Shown: positions 51,715 through 63,983 of the stretch, piece after piece
How positions within the stretch are numbered: position 1 is the stretch's first letter
Layout: each line of letters opens with the position of its first letter
Position numbers and translations under genes: made by a program
The notes under the pieces: model-generated
Seen by the model: the letters and a program-made list of their open reading frames with translations, nothing else
Database searches by the model: none
What the model was told of the DNA's origin: nothing
NCBI GenBank assembly: GCA_022885665.1
Contig: JAGQDJ010000016.1
Span: forward strand, 62,001 to 126,000
Direction of reading: 5' to 3'
DNA from: Triops longicaudatus
Lineage: Eukaryota > Arthropoda > Branchiopoda > Notostraca > Triopsidae
DNA length: 64,000 nucleotides

Positions 51715-52808
51715 ATGGACCGTAGTGTAATGGACTCTTTAACACGACAGAGACCAGGAGATAGTAGTGAAATGAGAAAATTCAAATATACACATGCTCA
51801 GCCAACGCCGAGCTTAGGAGCTCGTTTCGTGTTTGAATGCGGTATGTTACAAACAAACTTGTTAAGCTCTGTTCTCATATTTATGCCTGTTCAGGTGCGA
51901 AATTGAAAGCCAAAGGATCCACCATTGCAAAAGCAGCATTCCTGTTTCACAAGTTTATTGCATCTACTGGAGACAACCGTTACGATATCTATGTAAATAT
52001 GCGAAGAGAAAGCTTTCACTCAAGTCTGATTATTCGTTTAATAGTTAATCGGCGCGACCTGCTTATCGATTGCCTGTAAGCTAGAAAACGAGGACGTAAA
52101 ACTACGCGACGTAATAAATGTCTCTCATCACACTCTCCATAACAAAGCGGATATTTTGGATTTATCCGAACAGTATTGGAATTTAAGAGACTCTTTCGTT
52201 CAGGCCGAACTCTTCGTTCTCCGTATGCTCAATTTCGATACAACTACCAGCAATCCGCATATTGTAAGCTTTTGAAATTAAAGTAATTCTCGTTACTCTG
52301 CCTAAAATTTTTAAAGTAAAATAACGGAATAATTTCCCTTTATTTCTTCATTTCAGTACCTGCTACAGTATTTGAGAACTTTGGAATGCTGGATGCCGGG
52401 TGTACTGCAGAAAGTTCCTATTGTACACACATCGTGGGCGCTCCTTCAAGTACATTATTGCATTAATACTTGTCTGTTCAAGCATAACGTGTTGCATTTT
52501 CACCTTAAGGATTTTCATCTTAGCCCTGCTATTATTCAAAACGAACCTCAGGTCGTTGCTCTGGCAGCAATTTATATGGCACTGCAAGTTTACGGTGTAC
52601 AAGTCCCTTTGACAAGCGATACAGACGGTCGCAGTTGGTACGAGGTAGGTTTCTACTCCATTTAATATGTATTCGCATTTTTATTAATACAATTATGATT
52701 GATTCGTTACAGGCGTTACACAAAAACGTTAAAAAGGACGTAATCTGGGCGGTTGTGGAACAGATAACCGGTGTTTATGATGAAGAGAAAAATTGGCCAC
52801 TTGCGTAA
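51715..52808 (+). CDS. CCNQ: Cyclin-Q (FAM58/CCNQ), activator of CDK10
   Basis: Cyclin partner that, in the family, activates CDK10. Exons: 51715-51841, 51895-51992, 52045-52263, 52357-52449, 52510-52644 and 52713-52808, giving 255 residues. The cyclin box shows ARFVFECGAKL, STIAKAAFLFHKF, KLENEDVKLRDVINVS, YWNLRDSFVQAELFVLRML and YLLQYLRTLECWM. The second cyclin fold has TSWALLQ and AAIYMALQVYGVQVP, matching CCNQ in order and length (human protein about 248 residues). The 60-bp intron at 52450-52509 has no stop and is a multiple of three. I call it an intron because removing it restores family spacing between WALL and MALQVYGV. The short C-terminus ends near EEKNWPLA. Confidence 0.93.
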
Positions 52809-53763
52809 ACGTTTTTTTTTTCCTTTTTTAAAGGATATGAATGGACTTAATGTGAGACCATGTTCAATGATGAATGCGTTCAATAAAAGTTTGTAAAAAT
52901 CCTTTCCATTAGCGCCTATTTTCCTTCTGTGAAGGAAGTGAATCCAATAATTTTTCTTTTCTCATAATTGCATTATATTTTCCCGTGGTTGGTTCCCACG
53001 GGGAAGCGTTTCATTTTGGAAATTGAATGAAATGCATAATTCCCATGCCTCAAGGATAGGAGACCCCGTAGCTCCGCTATGCGTGTGCAATAGACCGAAG
53101 TAGTCAAAATAGACGGAAAATCCCTATCAAAGTAACGCGCAATTTACGTAACGTGATTTAGGATTTGAGCGAATAGTTAGAAATTCCCTTAGTTTCCAAA
53201 AGAACCCTAAAGACTTTTTAATGGTAATTTTGCTGCAAGTTTCTATTGTAATTTAAAAAAGCAAATTATCTGTAAGCAGCATTCAAGGTCTCCTATGAGG
53301 GAACTTTTCCTTCCGCCATCTTCCGTTGGCAGGTCGGCCATGTTTGTTGTGATTTCGAACGTCAACGCTTCTGTTGAAGTAAATGTTTTTGCAGCGTTTT
53401 TGGCCAGCATTTTGCTCCAGTTTTGCAAGGGAAACATGGTAAAACTGCGCTGGATAACATAAGTTAAAGTAAGTCACCGCTATTTTATTTATTAAAGTAT
53501 TTAAACTAAGTTTACAGTTCGTGAGTAATTGGCGTGCTCTTTTCGTCGACAACGCGAATATTCTTATTATGTTTAATGTCCACTTTTTCGGCCTAATATC
53601 GCATTTCTTTACGTTCTCTCTGCAATTTCCATTCATTGTGGTGAATTTGGTTAGAAGAAGTGTATTTTGACTTTCTTGAAAGCGTTATAGGCATGTCGTA
53701 AACAATAACAAAACAAAGACTCACTCTCTTTTAACTTTCACCTTGTTGTATTTGTCTAGAATC
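52809..53763. other. Spacer, cyclin-Q to the upSET-like gene
   Basis: This holds the cyclin-Q 3' UTR with an AATAAA at 52882-52887. Further right lies the promoter and probable untranslated first exon of the PHD-SET gene, around 53.3-53.5 kb, joined by an acceptor TTTGTCTAG just before 53761. No ORF of note. Confidence 0.6.
52882..52887 (+). terminator. Polyadenylation signal of cyclin-Q
   Basis: Canonical AATAAA 74 bases after the cyclin-Q stop codon, on the coding strand, in a short 3' UTR. Confidence 0.65.
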
Positions 53764-56700
53764 ATGGACAGTGAAGAAATGTTGCACAATATTGAAGAAA
53801 AACCTAAAGTGGGCTTAATCGGAGAAAGCAATTGCAATGGAGCGTCGTATTTTTACCAGGTAACAACAAACGCACTTGGTCAAACTAGCTCCCTCTTATT
53901 GCGACACCTTTGTATTGGGTGCTCTAGCATGCGTCCGACGTGTTGGCATATTCTTCTTCTATTTAGATTTATATTTAAAGTTAATTGACACTCTTTCTTC
54001 AGGTGGTATTGCAAGATCACAATTACAGTGTAAGTGGCAATAGTTCGGTTGAAGGTGTATCGGCGCCGCCGTCTTGTAAAGAAGAGAATTCGGAACTCGC
54101 ATATGACGAACAGGGCCGGTGTCCACTGCCCAACAATAGTCCCTTGCTCTCCCCTCACAAAGTTTCCAATCCCCCGAACCACAATCATCATCCCTCGCAG
54201 CATTCGCGAACCAGTCGCAGTAATGGTTTAAAAGTGGTACCTCCTGCGTCCCCGAGTTTAAAAATGCCGCCCACAAACATGACACCGCGTAGAAAACGCT
54301 CGGATTCTGGCTCAAGTGCCATGGCAATGACCTTGAATCCCGTGGACACCGCGCCAACTTCTGGCCAGCACTCGTTCAGTGGTCTGGACGCATTAAGCGC
54401 TGCAGCCCGGTTGAAACCCAGTTATGACGCTCACCAAGCGGCCCTTAAAGATCAGCGAACTTCGGATGCAGATTTTCCATCCAAAACCGTTAATAGTAGT
54501 GCCAGTGTCAATGGAACCGCAGCGTCGCCCCTGGCCGCCGCAGCAGTGGCCGGTCCCATGGCCAGCTTCTTCAGCGGCTGGGGAGGCTGGTGGAAAGATA
54601 GTAGGCCACCGAGGCTGTGGAACACCCAAGGAGATGAACATGAAGGTGTTATTACGAGGCCCAAATTCAACCCCGATGATGAAGACAGCTCAATAGATAG
54701 CGATTCGGACCGGTTCCCTTCCGACAAGGAGGGCGAAGAAACCGAAACTGCACCCGAGTGTGAAGGAGAAGAGGATGCACAGGAAGAAAGCATCACCCGT
54801 TGTATATGGTAAAACTCCGTTGTGATAAAGAAGTATGGTTTAAACTAATTTATTTTTAAAAAAAAATTTTTTTAGTGATTTTGGACACGATGATGGTTAT
54901 ATGATTTGTTGCGACCGTTGCTCGTAAGTATAGTTGTTCAAATTCTGCATCGTACATACGTGAATACCCGTACCTTTCTACGTTAATCTATATATATGGT
55001 ACCAAGTGTCACTATATACGTACAGCTGAACCTTTCGGGTAGTCGTGTAGACATATTTTGCTTACGGTCTCATTTTAGTCCCATTTTTCAGTAGATGCCC
55101 TCTTGTCTATTTTTGCTCTAAGTACTATTTTAGAAAATCTTAGAAATTTTTTCTTTAGCGTTAGTACAATTTTAGAAAATTGCAATGCGAATTAATGTTA
55201 AAAAATTAATTGCAATTTGCACCATATTTATATATTAATGGAGCAATTACGAGAGAATTTAATATTTTCTGTGAGAAATGTTCGAAATTTAACGCAAAAA
55301 CACATTCTTTGCAAATATTATTATTTTAATTTATTTATTTATTTTTAATCCGAGGCGGTTGATATAATCGGTAGTTTCCGCAGTCACGGTTGACAAAATC
55401 GGAATTCTATTGTTAATCAACAAGTTTCCCTCGATACCGCCCCCAGATGTCAAAAAATTAACGCAAAAATCTGAAGAATTGACAACGGTTTTCACGCGGT
55501 TAACCCGAAAATAAAAATAAAGTTAAAGCTCGTGCGTTCTGCCGAAAATCTCACGCAAATTTCCAATGTTTATTCGTATGAGAGAGGTTGGTGATTCCTG
55601 CAAACGTTTGTCCTTCTTCCAGAGATTTTATTTTAGTGGAAACTTTTTTCGAATCAGCTTTCCAGTTTTGCAGTGAAAACTAACGGATAAGGGCATTGCA
55701 CACTACAGTATGTTAACACTACTTTTATGTCTCGACACTCAGTGAGGTCGACGTTGTGAGTGCCGTCACGTACAAGATAAGTGCGTTTCTCGTAGACTTT
55801 TGTGTATATGGATTAGTAAAAAAAAAGTTCGTGGTGTGTATCTGGTAAGCTTGGCATTATTTAAAATAAACTTAATATTCTCTTTCTAGAGTTCGTATAT
55901 CTTTTGTATCATCTAAGATGGCTAACAAGCTTTTAAATGTGAAATAACTTTCCCTTAAGAATTGAACGATAATAGCGTGTCATAATTTCGCTTTCTGTTG
56001 TAACACTCAGAAATCTTCGAAAGACAACTTATATTCTTAGTTATGTTATATATGTTCTTATGTTAGTGTGTTATTGTGCAGTTTTTTTGTTATTATTTCT
56101 TTTTTTATTTCACTATTTTTTTTTTATTATCGACATTACTATTTTTATATGTATTTTTTTGTTTAGTGTTTGGCAACATGTAGATTGTATGGGGATAGAC
56201 AGGTCGAATATCCCGGATGAGTACCTGTGCGAATTGTGCCAGCCTAGAAGAGTAGATAAAGCCCGTGCAAGGGGCGTCCAGTACCGAAAACGTCAAGAAT
56301 TTCGCCTGTCCACCCCTCCACTCATCAAAGAACCCTTACGTGACCGACCCACGTACCTTCCGGACGAAATCCGTGAAGAAAAACCGCGTAAAAACAGCTG
56401 GAGCGGGCGAGGGAGCCGGGGTAGGGGCGGGGCTTCCAAATCCAGTACCCGTGAAGCTGTGCACACCAACAATAACAAAGAAAGCAAACCTCGTAGAGGC
56501 CCGAAACTGGGTCGCAAACGGAGTCGTAAAGAAGATCCCGACAGCGAAGACGCTAGTACCAAAACCCCGAATCCTGGTACTGTCCGGCGACGAAAACTTT
56601 GGCGTGAAAAGCAACAGCAACAAGAACAGCAGCAGCAACAGCCTGATTCGTCCCAGGATTCGAGTCTGAACACGCCCAGGACGCCCGATCCCCGAGATGT

Positions 56701-59700
56701 GGCCAGCCCAGTGGAAAATACTGCAGTTCAGTACCCAGCAAACATAGAATGGATTGAAGACTATGAAGAAGCGGTCACAAATCATTATTCGCCCGAGTTG
56801 CGAGCGAGGGTGGGCGCGCTGAAGCCCAATGGGGTCATGGGGAGCGAGAATGGAGCTCATGGGGCGACGAATGCGTTGGTCCTACCCGAGTTGCCAGTGC
56901 ATGAGTTGGCAACCAACACTCAAGGTTGGCAGAGTTTGTTTGCGTTGAGAAGATTGCAACCGGGGCAAACGATTTTGGAGTGTCGGGGAAAACTCATGCT
57001 CCCAAGTCAGCTCCGACCATCGAGTTTGGGTGTAAGTGGCAATGCGAGTGTCGCGTTACCACACGTGATATTTTACTCGACCGGACCGGGCGAGGGCCAT
57101 TTGGAAGTGTGCTTAGATGGACGTTCGTATGGCAACGAGGCGCGGTTCTTGAAGCAGTCGTGCGTCCCGAATGCCGAAATCAAACATACGTTAGGGAAAG
57201 GACTCATTCATTTGTATTTGGTGGCCAAGACGAGCATTGCCGAAAAGGAAGAAATTGTTGTGTCCCATGAAGGCAAAAACTGGGTGCCTTGTGGGCATAA
57301 AAAGTGCCCAGCACAACGCACCAGCCCCAGAACCGCTCGATTATCAATTACGGAGTAAGTTAACTAGCGTTATTTTGTCTATTTTTTTATTTTGTTTGTT
57401 GATTAATTTTTGTAAGAAAAATAATAACCAACAAGAGTATGATTTTCGTTGAGCTGTTTTTTATTGTTTGCATTAAAAAAATTTAATTTTACTTTTATAG
57501 TTTTCCATTTGTTATACTGTAGCTTCATTATAGTTAATAGTTTCGCTTTTATAGAGGTGAAATTCAGACGCTAATGATATGTTTTGGTCGGATAGGGAAC
57601 CGAAAAAAAGGCGCAGAAGAACGTCATCGGCAACGGTGTCCGCGGAAGTTTTGAATTCGCCTCAGCGAAGGACACAGCGGAGCATCTCCAAAGTCTCGAT
57701 CGATTCAGGTCACGAGGGGGCGGATTTGGCCTCACCTGGAAACCATCCTGGTGCTTTTGGTGGTGAACATGAAGAACAGGGTGACGGCCAAGGAGACGAG
57801 CATAAAAAGGCAGCGAAGGTTGGTCTATTTTTTCATGTGACCCGTTTTGCGCTATTTCTACCTGTCTACCGCGCTTTACGTTATTTTATTTTTTCATATT
57901 TTCTCCGCCTTACTTTTCTTTATTTTCCTCGCATTTCCTTATTTCTTTCTTTACCCGCTTTGCGCTATTTCTGCCTGTCTGTCCTGCTTTACACTATTTC
58001 TTCCTTCTTTGCCCCGCTTTACGTTATTCCTTCACCGCTTTACGTGATTTTACCGTGGTACACCTAATTTCTCTGGAGTTGTGTTCATTAATCAGGGAAG
58101 CTATTTTAAAATATCCGCCGCTTTACTTGATTCTTGATTTCGTGATTGCATTATTATTTATTATTATTGTTATTATTATTATTATTACTATAATCATCAT
58201 TTTCGTTTATGTGTGTACTTGACTTTATTTACGCTGGATAAATATATCGTTCGATGTACGCGTTTGTTAGTGGAGCAGAAATCACATTGAAAAAATATTG
58301 CTTCATTTTGGATAGGACACGTAACAAATAGAAAATAAAAATAATATTGTGTATTTATTTCTGGGTAGACTCGAGAGGAAAGAAAGATGGAAGCGATTAT
58401 GAAAGCTTTCGAGCGGATGGAGAAGCAAGCGCAGCGTAAGCAGGAAGCCATAGCGCGGTCACATCGGCGAGACTCGCAATCGTCTCCAAAGAAACATGAC
58501 GACGGAGAGGATGCTGATGAAGAAAGTGACAAAAAATATGACTTGGGAGAACGGCGGGCGTCATTGGAACATAAAGAAAAAGGAAAATACGCCAAGCGAG
58601 GGTAACTTTTCCGCACGCCATTCATTACTTTTGATACTTAGTATATGTAATATAGCCGCATTCTTATTAAGAATTTAATATGAATAGATCAGTATTAGGC
58701 TTATAATTACATATATTGAAGTACAATATTTAATTACATCAATTCCGATAACAGGCGTAAGCCTACGAATTTTATCCAATAGGAAAACAATAGGTTATGT
58801 TGCACATAGCAGTATTATGCAAGTTAATTATGTATTAATACATGTATGCTTTTTTAAAGATGTGCAAGAAAACGAGGGAGGATGCGACGACCAAGTGCGG
58901 TGCTTTCCATGGGAGAACGCTCGCGTACGTCCTCGGGTGATATGCAATCTCCGACGCTTGACGAAGAATCTGATTTGCACTCACCTTTACCGGGTTCGAA
59001 TGTAACTACCCCTTTAGACGAAACCGAGAAAGGCGACATGATTTCGTTCAAGTGCCCAAAAACTAAGAAGGTATGCCGTTGAATCCAATTCTCCATCAGT
59101 TTTTAAGAAACCGTCCCTTTGGATCAATTAATAAGGAATTCGTTATTTTATTGCGTGAAGCAATCCAATTGTCTCGATTTCATTCCTGAAACTCAACTGT
59201 GGAACATCATCTTTTGATTTCCTTATTTATTTATTTGGAAAAAAATCTACTTTGTGTGATATTTTTTTTCTTACTATTATTATTATGCTGTTTCTTACTA
59301 TTATTGTAATGGTGTTTGATCTGTTGTCGGCTTTTTTTAGTATTTTTTATTATTATTTTTCCCCGGCATGTGACGTCATGAGTACTTAACTCATTCTTCC
59401 CTTTTCATTAATTTTTGCAGCTAATGGCCAGTAACTGGCCGAAGGACCAGGCAATGGCCAACGGTGATCCTTTGAACAGTCCCACAACTCCGCAAGACGC
59501 AGGCTTAGCAGTCCCGCTGTGCTATATGCGGAGCCCTAAAAGTCCAACCCGTGCTGGCCAGCGACCTTACCCTGTGCGACACCCTTCAGGCTCCAGTAAC
59601 ATCCCCGCATTAGCCCTGGTGCGTTCAGGCCCCGCCTCGCCTGACATAACCCTCCCTGCTGGTTCGGTACTTGCGCCCGGTGACGGTCCTGGTAGCGATG

Positions 59701-61431
59701 AGGGCAATGGCACCAATCACGAAGTCCGATTTGCTAAGAAAAGGTGGCTGAGGCAGGCCATCAGCGAAGAAACGGAAGTCGCAGCCGAACACTCGCATTC
59801 TCATGGTAACATGGGCCCCTCTCTGCTTCCTGCTGCAGCATTAGTAACGACTGCTACCCCGGTTTCACAAGAACCGTTCACTTCCGGAGCTGGAAGTCAG
59901 GATCTGGAACACGTGACTCCCCTCAAGAAGAGACGCCTAGCAAGAGCGTCCATGTCGTCAGAGGCTTCGTTCACCCCACCCAGTACACCCACACCAGGCA
60001 TTACCCCAACTTTGGAAGACATGACAACAGAAAATTTGCAAAAAAGCGTCTTAAGGCAGAATTTGGACAAGGCAAAGGCGGGTATCAAAGATATAGCCAC
60101 TGAGAACGAGGGCCACAAAGAAGGCTCGCCGTGCGACGAGTCTTTCGTCGAAACTACGACCAACGGACAGAATATGGCGCAAGAAATGCAAGGTGCGCCG
60201 GTTAAAGAGGAGTTTGTGGTATTGGAAAAGGAAGAATCATCACCCCGTCCACCTGAAGCCGTGGAATTTAAAGAGCCGCCGTCACCGCAAGGTGAGGATA
60301 TCAAGGAACCTCGGCCGTCGTCACCGCTGGAGGAGGACTTGCATGAGCCCCCGCCCCCTTCCTTGGAACGTGAGGTGGACGATTTGACCAAAGATGACCC
60401 CTTTTTCCGGCCAGACCGGGCCGTTTTCGCTAACCCAGAAGCTCCAGATGTTTTGGAGCAGTTTACGAATCCCAGTCGGCCCTCGCCCAGTCCACCTCCG
60501 CCGCCTTTACCACCAGTGGAAACCAATCTGCACCCCAACTTCGCGAACGTTCCCAGTCCCGTGTTTTTGGCGGCACCGACCTTACCACCGGAAACGGACA
60601 TCCATTTTGGGGCAAAATTGAGTAGTTACACGCGTTTTGGTGGTAACGACACGGGGCCGGCAGCGCAGACGTTACCAAATGGTGGTTACGGTCTAGCGGC
60701 GGGGTATATAGCTGCCCCGCCCCCGTTGTTGCCTGAAATGAAAGGGTTTGCTCCCACGGTGGTGGGGCTCATCCCGCCCCCGGTGTGCCCGCCTTCCCTG
60801 TGGCCCTCAGAAGTGAAGGAAAGTCCGGTGATGGATTTCGTGAAGAAACCAGCTTGGGATTTTAGAACTTCCAGAACACAATTAACCAAGCCCCCTGAAC
60901 CTATTGAACCCGAACCTGCTCCTGTGGTGGAAGAAACGCCCAAGCCTGCCAAAAAGAAGGTACCAACGGCCTGAAATCTTCAGAAATTTGACATGAGATT
61001 CCTTTAACGTTTTAGTTTTTATTTCCTCTTTTCGTATTTAGTTTTGAATTTTGTTTTTGGTTTTAAGTTTTTTCTAATTTTAATTTTTCTATTTTGAAAT
61101 TTGAGGACATTGTAAATTGGTTTCAACAATGGGTCACTAATTTGAGTTGGTCTATTACAGCTGTCTATATTGGAGTACCGGAAGCGGAAATTAACGTGTG
61201 ATGAAATCAGTCGGGATGAAAGTGATGCGGTGCAAAAACTGAGTAAGAACGATTCCAGTGAGGATCATTTTTGTATTGAAGAGTATCCCCATGATGGTAC
61301 AAATGCAGGCGAAGGCTTATCGGAGCAGGATTGTACAGAAGAAACTTTGGCCTCAGGTAAATTATTGTTGATTTTGGAATGTTGAGTTCGCTAATTTGGT
61401 GTTTTGTTTTATTTTTTTAGACAAGGCGTAA
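53764..61431 (+). CDS. upSET: upSET/SETD5/KMT2E-like PHD-SET chromatin protein
   Basis: Chromatin regulator of the yeast Set3 / Drosophila upSET / vertebrate SETD5-KMT2E family, which works with histone-deacetylase complexes. Exons: 53764-53859, 54003-54808, 54876-54923, 56167-57354, 57596-57818, 58369-58601, 58860-59070, 59421-60959, 61161-61356 and 61421-61431, closing to 1516 residues. The PHD finger (about 298-345) shows ITRCICDFGHDDGYMICCDR and VWQHVDCMGIDRSNIPDEYL. A basic linker with a Gln-rich run follows. The SET domain (about 567-691) includes ILECRGKLML, CLDGRSYGNEARFLKQSC and VPNAEIKH. The family motif TREERKMEAIMKAF starts exon 6, and a Pro-rich region precedes LEYRKRKL. The SET lacks the usual NHxC (it has KQSC), so it is probably catalytically inactive, as argued for the family. 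Intron 5 has a GTTGGT donor. Confidence 0.94.
54924..56166 (+). other. Intron 3 of the upSET-like gene, splits the PHD finger
   Basis: Donor CTC/GTAAGT, acceptor TTTAG/TG, phase 2. It divides the PHD finger between DRCS and VWQH. AT-rich; no nested gene seen. Confidence 0.85.
57842..58130. repeat. Degenerate minisatellite, CCGCTTTACGTTATT-type unit
   Basis: At least six imperfect units of about 20-30 bp carry variants of CCGCTTTACGTTATT or CCGCTTTGCGCTATTTCT, in one orientation and separated by C/T-rich filler. Divergence between units suggests age or ongoing interruption. Confidence 0.7.
58142..58200. repeat. ATT microsatellite
   Basis: Interrupted (ATT)n tract inside intron 5 of the upSET-like gene. 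Confidence 0.8.
59071..59420 (+). other. Intron 7 of the upSET-like gene, 350 bp
   Basis: Donor AAG/GTATGC, acceptor TTGCAG/CT, phase 0. T-rich, with an ATT-type tract near 59275-59300. Nothing else seen. Confidence 0.8.
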
Positions 61432-62756
61432 AATGTCTCGAGGAAAATTTGTACAGAACCGGGGAACTTTTGCTCATGGTTGACATCTTGTTTTCTCTAT
61501 GGATAAAACTAATGTTTGTGTGTTTGCGAGTGTGTACGACTGAGTACCAAACCAATACGTGCTGTGACAGGGCCGATAGGGTTTACGTTTTTTATTTATT
61601 TTAAGGAACGATTTTTTGGATATGAAAAGTAAGAAAATAGAGGCGAGTTACTTGTCTCGACCGAAAATTCGAATCCCTTAAAAAAAATAGATGACATTCA
61701 GAAATGTCTAAATCGAAACTGATTCGCCCGTTAAGGGAAATCTGATCTCTTGACAAAAAATAATATAACAGAAAACAGAGGGAAATTTTTTTTTCGTTAC
61801 TTTTTTGGAGAAGGGAGAAAAAATACGTGTTGGCTGCTTTCCTTATTTAAAATTTCGCAAACAGAAATTTGGTTATCGTTCAGTGTTTCGGACTGAGAGA
61901 GAGATTCATTGAATAGATTTGTTAATTTTGAGGGGAAACGTATAGGTTACCCATACTCTAGCTTTACTGCGTTTACCATTGTTTTGTAATTTTTGTTTAT
62001 GGGAATTTTTTTTACCCTGGGCACAGCACTGTACCTGTATTTTTTTCTGATTGGTTTTCTCTCCCGAGTTCTCCGAAAGATGGTTCATTTGTATACTTGA
62101 GTTGTTTCCCCGTTGGCCATTTTGAAAGCCATTGTCATTGATTTATTCATTATTGTTCCGTTAATACTGATTGCTTCTTTCTATTTTGCTGTGGGTGTTT
62201 TTTTCTCGATGAAAGCGGAGGTGATTGGCGTTGTACAAACGATTATAAATGGAAACAAGTTTTGGTACCTAACATACGTAGTGTGTTTATTCATCAATCC
62301 CCAGTTTTGGTATTTTGACAGGTAACGATAAACTTATTTAAATCTTATTTTTAAAAAAATACTTTTACATATCCTCATTCAACGTTCTCACAATTACAAG
62401 CTTACTTTATAAAAGGTTAGCCGAAGGGTTAACTCCTATCCAACAGTAGTGTCATCCCAACTAACACCATTTAAATCATCCTTAATTGGGAAGAAAAAAT
62501 GAAGTAATTTTTTTTAAAAAAGATATTTTTGTTCTATTATTCCTGATCGTCAATACCGCAGAGTAGAGGTCGGTACAGAGTTCGTGATACTCCTTAATTC
62601 TAATGCTTAATCGTAAACAAAATTGTGGGTTTATTGATTGGGTCAACCCTGACATTTGCTGCAATTTCCGTGACTTGAAATTCATCAAATTGATTTCAAA
62701 TTGTTCGGCAAGTATCGCCACCTAGTACGGTAGTCCTAAGTAACCAAGTATTTGCA
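61432..62756. other. 3' UTR of the upSET-like gene and next promoter
   Basis: T-rich sequence after the stop. A hydrophobic 70-codon open stretch at 62113-62325 begins with TTG rather than ATG and shows no family similarity. No gene supported. Confidence 0.6.
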
Positions 62757-63983
62757 ATGGCGACGGCATGGAAAAGTTGTTTACGACTGCTCCGACCTGA
62801 TCGGAAAAGTCCACAGTTGACATTTAATTACTCCACGTTAACTAAACACAAGGAATGGCGTGGGTGCCGTAAACCTACATCTCTTACACACAATAGCGTA
62901 TCATGTTACCGTGCCGCTGTATTGGAAGCCGTCGGACAACCCTTGGTGGTTAAAGAACTTCGGTCTCATGACAAACTCAAAGATAAAGAAGTAAATAAAA
63001 GATGACAGCTTGCATAAAACTAAATTTATCATACACCTTAGGTCAGAATATCTATTCGAGCTTGTGGAGTGAATGCCTCAGATATTTTGGTCTGTCATGG
63101 AGAATACGGCGTGCAGCCCAAGGCTCCTTTTATACCTGGTTTCGAAGTTTGTGGCGAAGTTTCGGAAGTGGGGGCTAAAGTTGACGATATTAAGGTGGGA
63201 GACTCGGTAGTTGCGCTGAATAAGCAAACTTGGGGCGGCTTTGCGGAAGAATGCATCTCTCTAGCCAAAGTAAAAGCAATTGTGGCGGATAATAGCTCAC
63301 CCGCATTGAATTTCCTTTTAATAAAATTTATGTTAAGGATGTGTGGGTAGTACCCCAGTCTGTTGACCCAGACGTTGGAGCCTCTTTGATAGATTCGTAC
63401 GCGACCGCCATGCTAGGGTTGGTTAGGAGAGCCAAATTGGAAAAAAACGACCCTGTCGTCGTTACTGCTGCTGCCGGAGGGTTGGGTTTAGCTGCTGTAG
63501 ACCTAGCAGCCAACGTGTATAAAGCCAAGGTATTCGTCTTTTATGGCTTTCCCTCTGTTTTAATAGGATTTTGTTATCTGTACAGGTAATCGGCGTATGC
63601 GGCACGGAAGACAAAGCTTCTTTGGTTCGTGATAAAGGCGCTTATGCTGCCTTGAAGTATACTTCCAAAGATCTTCACAAGAAAGTCATGGAAGTGACGT
63701 CGAATAAAGGCGCGAAGATTATCTTAGACGCCGTGGGTGGAGACATATTCCACGACGCACTAAAATGGTACCAAACTCGCTGAGATCATTGATAAGGGTC
63801 AGGATTCTTTCAAATGAGACGTTTTATTCTTGTTAGCGTGGCTTTTGAGGGTAAAGTGGTCGTTGCCGGGTTCGCCTCTCGCAAAATTCCGCACATTCTC
63901 ACTAGCGAACTTCTGCCGAAGTCGTGCTCTCTCATTGGCGTCTCTCTCAGTCATTATCGTGACGCCAACTTTGAAGTCTACCG
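62757..63983 (+). CDS. Quinone oxidoreductase-like protein 2, partial
   Basis: Zinc-independent medium-chain dehydrogenase/reductase of the QORL2 (quinone oxidoreductase-like 2) type. Exons visible: 62757-62990, 63042-63269, 63338-63529, 63586-63767 and 63837-63983, 327 residues so far. The last exon ends at a donor (CG/GTAAGT), so the gene runs off the right edge. The N-terminus is basic (MATAWKSCLRLLRPDRKS), suggesting mitochondrial import. The GroES-like domain includes IRACGVNASDILVCHGEYG and PGFEVCGEVSEVG. The Rossmann nucleotide-binding motif is AAAGGLGLAAVDLAA, followed by GAKIILDAVGGD and FEGKVVVAGFASRKIP. These match QORL2 homologues in order. Catalytic-zinc ligands of alcohol dehydrogenases are not evident, as expected. 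Substrate unknown. The missing part should be about 60 residues. Confidence 0.9.

Larger units (their letters stand above)
57819..58368 (+). other. Intron 5 of the upSET-like gene, with minisatellite
   Basis: Donor AAG/GTTGGT, acceptor GGGTAG/AC, phase 0; the join restores the family sequence K-TREERKMEA. The first half is a degenerate pyrimidine-rich repeat and the middle holds ATT microsatellite sequence. Confidence 0.8.

Noticed and set aside
59897..60601. 234-codon minus-strand ORF
   Set aside because: Antisense shadow of the Pro/Ser-rich exon 8 of the upSET-like gene.
62113..62325. Hydrophobic 70-codon ORF after the upSET-like gene
   Set aside because: It opens with TTG, lies in T-rich 3' UTR-like DNA where hydrophobic codons are expected by chance, and matches no family.
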